A DNA stretch of 64,000 nt from Vanilla planifolia (Eukaryota > Streptophyta > Magnoliopsida > Asparagales > Orchidaceae): contig CM043870.1 of NCBI GenBank assembly GCA_023846275.1, forward strand, positions 4,711,527 through 4,775,526, in the 5' to 3' direction. The position numbers and the translations under genes were made by a program. Below the pieces are notes generated by a model. The model made no database searches. It saw only the letters and a list, made by a program, of their open reading frames with translations, and was not told the origin of the DNA. Shown here piece by piece: positions 59,167 through 64,000 of the stretch (the first letter of the stretch is position 1; each line of letters begins with the position of its first letter).

Positions 59167-61520
59167 CTGTAAGCACGTCAAGGTCTACCAAGAGTCCAAA
59201 TTTTGTTTCATAAATTTATTCTAGAAAACCTGACTACTGAACATTTAAAATGAATAAACTTCGTCTAATAACCTCAAAAAACCAACAAGAAACTGAACAA
59301 AAGCATTAAAGCTATAATTGTACAAGAAAGAAAGTCCATTTCAGCTGACTTTTTGAACAATATCAAGAACTATAATGAAATTGTTTGGCAGGATATCTTG
59401 ACAACAAGGTGTGTGCATCTTGGGTGCAAACTAGAGCTGTATTGGCCACCAAGTCGTGTTGTTGAAGCCATAACTTGTAATCTTGCTTCTGTTGCATAAA
59501 AAGATAACAAAAAGGTAAAGTAGCCAAATTTCCAATTAGTAATACAGTAATTAGCAGCCTCACATGCGTAATCCTATTTTAGCAGGAAGTATTTCTATGT
59601 ATCTAATTTGTAGATTCAAAAAGGAATAAATGGAAGTTTAAGAAACAAAAGTTGGGTGCACTTACATAACCTCAGAAGAAATAACAAGGCAAGATCTAGT
59701 ACAGAAAATTAAGTTCAAGAAATTAGCAACATCTAAACTTTTAAGTAGAAAATATAAGGAAATGAACTGTGCCATGCTCAACTTGATTCCAAGGTAGAAA
59801 TGGCTTACTCAATTGGCAAACTATTTCACCAACAATAATATCTGAAACATTAAATCATGATTTAGACTTACATGCACAATTGAAAATCAAAAAACAGATA
59901 TTGCATGCAGATCCATCAATGTCATTACAAACATTTCAAAGCACTACTCCACAATTTGTTCAACTTTACTCTCAATTAAATTGCATATGCTCAAACATAA
60001 AAAATGGCTTTAAAGTAGCCAAACCAAAGCACCCGACAAAGTTATGTTTTGTATGTCACCATCAACAAAATCAAATGACTAGAAAAGGTGCCATTTAGGT
60101 ATTACTTAGTGAAACCAAAGTTTCCAACAAAGCTGTGTTTCATAATGCTAACATCAAAAAAATCGAATGACTAGAATAAGTGTCATTTGGGTAAGCTTAA
60201 GTAGCAAGACATGTAGCAAACATATATTAGGAAAACAACAAGAAAAGTTGATTTCTAAATGCTAAAAAAATATGAAATATTCATCAAAAAAATTTCTATT
60301 TCATCTGCAGTTTCCTAAATGATCACACACGAACATCAAGAAGAAATGATTTTTTATCAAAATTGTGTAATCTAACAAAATAACTTTCTTATTTTAAAGT
60401 ATATTATTTGAAGAGCTCAATCTCTACAAACCATCTTCTACTCGCTTCAATCTCTTTTCTACTCCACTATTCTCCTGTCTTCTTTCTCTTTCTATGCTTT
60501 CTCATTCTTATCCTCTTTCTTCTTTAACTCTTTCAATCTTTTAGCCACTCCTTGAACTTATTGCTTGTTATCTCTTTTTTCTCCATGGCACTTTTTAACC
60601 ATTTTTTCTACTTCCTCTAATATCATTGGCCTTCACTTCCTTTTCTTTTACTCATGTTTCCAAATTTTGTATACATAAACTTTACAATTAATTACAAGAT
60701 CTTTTGAGTTTGATGTAATTCACAATTAATCGATAATGCATAAATACATGCAAAAAGGTCCTTAAATATTAAGTTGCAAATGGATGTTGCATTCAACTTC
60801 TATTGTTAAACTCAAACAATTAACTCATGTTTTCTAATACCAATCTCATTTACCCTAATATGCATCCCCCGCACCCTATGCTATTTTTTTCTGCAAACGG
60901 AGTCCTATAAACTAAAAATACATGCCCTCCACTAATATCTCATACTTGGTAAAAAAAAGACGTATCATTGCTTCCATAACTAAGTTTAGGCCTACTAAAG
61001 AAAATGTTCATTGAAGATTTTAGAGAACTCCCAAACCCTAGATTGCTTAACATACAATTGTCAAAATAGAAAGAGAATATTTTGCATAGGGCAATTCTAT
61101 TGTCGAGTACCTAGGTGATGAACGCAGCTTGCCTCCTAAGCTCTTCGATTTGAGACTTTCAATGATGAGGGCATGCCATCATTTAAGTCAAAAGTTCATA
61201 TAGTAAAGAAACAAATTAATTATGCAATCTCTCAAATTCAGCAACTATTTGTTATGCCTAATCTTTTTATTTTCATTATTGTTCGAATTTGATATTGTTT
61301 AAATAAGCATATTCTAGATCACCTTTCGTGTCACATGGTGAAATTATGTGACGAGGACACCAGTTGTATTCAAGATTTTTAAAGCGCACGATAAAATCAA
61401 ATGAGTTCCAGCACTTCTAGATGATCAAGGTATTTATTTTTCATGTACATGCTTAATTTTGAGCTCAAATGTATATTTTTGGCTAAAAATTCACTTCTTA
61501 ACAGCTATTCGGGCCATCAG
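59167..61520. other. Upstream intron or 5' DNA of the BRCT gene
   Basis: The acceptor of the first visible BRCT exon is at 59167-59168, and the missing codon phase shows at least one more exon upstream. I looked on the minus strand for BRCT-like exons and found none I could support. It includes a 91-bp tandem repeat at 60021 and pyrimidine-rich DNA at 60430-60660. Confidence 0.45.
60021..60202. repeat. 91-bp tandem repeat (2 copies)
   Basis: Copy 1 starts at 60021 and copy 2 at 60112. Both contain 'aaaccaaag', 'acaaag(t/c)t(a/g)tgttt', 'atcaacaaaatc(a)aatgactaga'-like text and 'tgccattt(a/g)ggta'. About 80% identical. Confidence 0.8.
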
Positions 61521-62340
61521 CACCCACCTGTGTCCTATTGAGCCCAATTCCCATTGGTCCACCTCAAGCCGCTTATTGGCACTCAACCCAGCCCGCATTT
61601 GCATGTGAGTTCATGCAAACCTCATCCACCCAGTCTCTTGGGTGGTTTGTTTGACCCGCCTCTATGTGCGAAACACTCGTGTCCGCTCATGGGTTCGTGC
61701 AACTCACATCAAACACAGATTCCTCGCCTCCTCCACCGAGCATATGATGATGCCCCCCGTTTTCATTTCGTGGAAGTCCCACTGCAATAATTCTTGCTAA
61801 GAAGAATGCCAAGGTTGTAGCAATTGCACCCAAAAGTTGATCCGATCTAGTGGCTGTGATGACCCAATCAAATCCAATAACCACATTGATTTGATTCCAA
61901 TTTGCTTCAAACTCAAGCCAACGCTAACCCAATTTCGACCCACTTCCACCTAGCCCGCACACGAAACGTGCGACCCAAACCAGCCCATGACACAACACAT
62001 GCTACTTGACCCACAACTTATTATGACTCTTGATAGTGTTGACCCACCCACGGATCCGTCAAAAACCCACCACCATGCCGTTAGAACAATGGTAATTTTC
62101 AACAAAACCTGCTTAGGAATGAGATTCAATCCTACAACAGTTTTAATTATTTTTTCATGATTTTTTAGCTAAAGTAATGTGTCATTTTGTATTCCAATGT
62201 GACCCTTGGTTATCCTATGTGCTTTCACCTATGTATCCTTCAATGCTCTCTATAAATTAGGATGTCAATCTTAATATAAGATTATTATTGATAAAAGAAG
62301 CCACTATTTTCCTTAGCATTTCGTTGAGATATTCAGTATG
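61520..62340 (+). mobile_element. Possible solo LTR or LTR fragment
   Basis: A block markedly less AT-rich than its flanks (61520-62080, CCCA/GACCC-rich) leads into a TATA-like 'ctctataaatta' near 62249. About 40 bp later comes 'ttgataaaagaagccac' and a downstream pyrimidine-rich stretch. This resembles the promoter and R/U5 of Copia LTRs from memory. No terminal repeats or primer-binding site were located, so it could instead be a promoter region of an unrecognised gene. Confidence 0.3.
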
Positions 62341-64000
62341 ATTGCAATTAGAAATTCGACGTGTCGACTCATCAGAACTCTTATACTATGAGGGGTGCAA
62401 GGCCCCCAAACAATGAGATATTATACTAGTTTATCGTCAACTCAACCACCAACATCTCCATACCACCACTATTAGTATTTAACACTTTACATGCTCATGT
62501 CACCCTTAGTGGCCGTTCCTAAAATCTTTCATCACCATCTCCTTACGCACTAACTCTCCTCCATTAATCTTAGGTTTTCTTCTTCATTGCCTTTTTCTTC
62601 AACTCAATTTCCTTGGTATTTTGGAGCACATCTTTCACGTATAATTTATCTCGTTTCTTCGAATTTTCTACGTTGATTTTGCTAATTTACTTCGTACCTC
62701 CAAATTTGTGATCATGTAACCTTTATATTGCTTCTATTTTATTCTAGATTGATATTTTTGTAACCCTTTCTAAGTAACCCATTTCTATGCTATCAACAGT
62801 TGTAGGCCTAGCCATTAAAGTAACACACTGTGTTGCTAACGATCCCTTTTGGTTAAGATTAACTTAGATAAGCATATCTTGCATGTTGTCATTTCGGATT
62901 TCACATAATTTTCTTTCGTATTTCTTATTTCTTGACGTGTACAAATTGATCTTGTCTATTGCTCATTACTGTAAGTAGCCACCCATCAGATATCACTATG
63001 TTGGTTATAGTTCCAAGGTCCTTTATAAATGTAGAACTATAGAGAAGAATCTCATTCTAATTTCTGTTTCTAATTTTGTACATAGACATAAATAATGAGC
63101 AACAACGCCAAAAAAAACACAATTAATTATATGAACAAGAAAGATCTCTAAAAATACAACATAACAACAAAAGGAATGGAAAGCAAGAAAAAAACAACTG
63201 ACAAAATCCTCTAATTGAGAAAAATAAATAAATATAAAATATGGTAAGACTTTAATAAACCTTCTAATTCCATCAATCAAGAACAATAGATTTCTGACTT
63301 AGAGTGTAAGGAAATGCTAAGGGGCATATTCAGGCTGACAAGCACTGTAGCACCTTCTTGATCTTATTATGTAGTATCACAATAGTCATTCCAGAGTAGA
63401 GAACCAATGGTGCTAGCATGCCAAATCCAAATGGGTCCATATTGGCGACAATAATACTAGTTTATTTTGTTGGAAATGTGAGAGTGGTGCTGTTCACAAG
63501 AGTGGGTATGAATTGTACATAGAAATATAAATCAATAAAATTCTTTAGCTTTACAAACCGAAGCCAATAATCAAGTAAACTCCAAATTGTGTTCTTTTTA
63601 AAATAAAAATAAATTACTTCAATAATTTTAAAACAATTATAATAAGTTCTTAAAATCACACACAAGTCACTTCAAAACTCTAGAACAATTTAAGCATTTT
63701 GTCTTAATATGATTATAAATGTGATTGCAAATTACTTATAAAAAAATTAATTTGTTTTCCTAAATATTTATGAGAAAATGCAAAAATAGTCAAGAACACA
63801 ATTTGCTTTCAACAAAGTTTTTGAAAAACTAATCTAGCTTTGAGGAATATTTATGTGAGGGAGCAAGACTAACAACTTGTTATCTTAGTTATTCTTTGTA
63901 ATGTTTTATAAAAAATAATTAGTTTTCCAAAAACTCTTTGTGGCACTAATATTTGTTGTAACATGATAAACGAATAAAGCAAGTATAATAAATAGAAATG
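62341..64000. other. AT-rich end of window, no identified gene
   Basis: No exon, RNA gene or element is recognised. 62560-62720 is pyrimidine-rich like a plant 5' leader, but no following open frame supports a gene. Short frames on the minus strand (63023-63286, 63462-63665) are low-complexity and hydrophobic by AT bias. Confidence 0.45.

Noticed and set aside
61081..61190. Minus-strand open stretch as a further BRCT exon
   Set aside because: The readable peptide is Ser/Lys-rich without BRCT features, and no splice pair fits the required phase.
1..64000. CRISPR arrays, bacterial operons, organelle genes or rRNA
   Set aside because: No regularly spaced palindromic repeats, no dense intronless gene clusters and no rRNA signatures. 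The window is plant nuclear DNA.

Overview
The window is nuclear DNA of a flowering plant. Coding exons are interrupted by GT-AG introns, intergenic and intronic DNA is very AT-rich, and degraded LTR retrotransposons of both superfamilies are present. All three genes belong to plant families. The short intronless gene at 12.5 kb has a very GC-rich coding region inside a roughly 30% GC background, which hints at a non-grass monocot, but this is only a weak inference.

Layout. 1-11.85 kb: gene-free AT-rich DNA with diverged repeat families (three units at 0.3-2.1 kb, a pair at 8.6 and 10.2 kb) and a CT microsatellite. 11.9-13.1 kb: a GC-rich island with a DUF1677 gene on the plus strand, preceded by bZIP-type promoter motifs and a 35-codon upstream ORF. 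14.0-34.0 kb, minus strand: a complete seven-coding-exon class 3 (alpha/beta hydrolase) lipase of the plant DAG-lipase-like group, 644 aa, with a 14.95 kb intron. 34.4->59.2 kb, minus strand: the last eight visible exons (446 codons) of a BRCT-domain protein resembling plant TopBP1/MEI1, with introns of 15.5 kb and 6.5 kb. 59.2-64 kb: more intron or upstream DNA of that gene; no further exon was recognised.

The giant introns hold most of the window's repeats. The lipase intron has a 1.3 kb tandem duplication, an (AT)26 tract and a decayed LTR-element-like block. The BRCT 6.5 kb intron has a Copia remnant (LTR end, primer-binding site, gag) and a tRNA-derived SINE head. The BRCT 15.5 kb intron has an old Ty3/Gypsy element (two LTRs of about 2.2-2.35 kb, gag zinc knuckle, RT and RNase H remains, no recognisable integrase) and other diverged direct repeats.

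The lipase and BRCT genes are on the same strand and tightly packed (914 bp from the BRCT stop to the lipase ATG) despite their long introns. They look functionally unrelated: lipid hydrolysis versus DNA damage or meiotic chromosome biology. I found no convincing previously undescribed system. The most notable features are the gene architecture, the retained splice frames across about 37 kb of repeat-filled intron, and several repeat structures.
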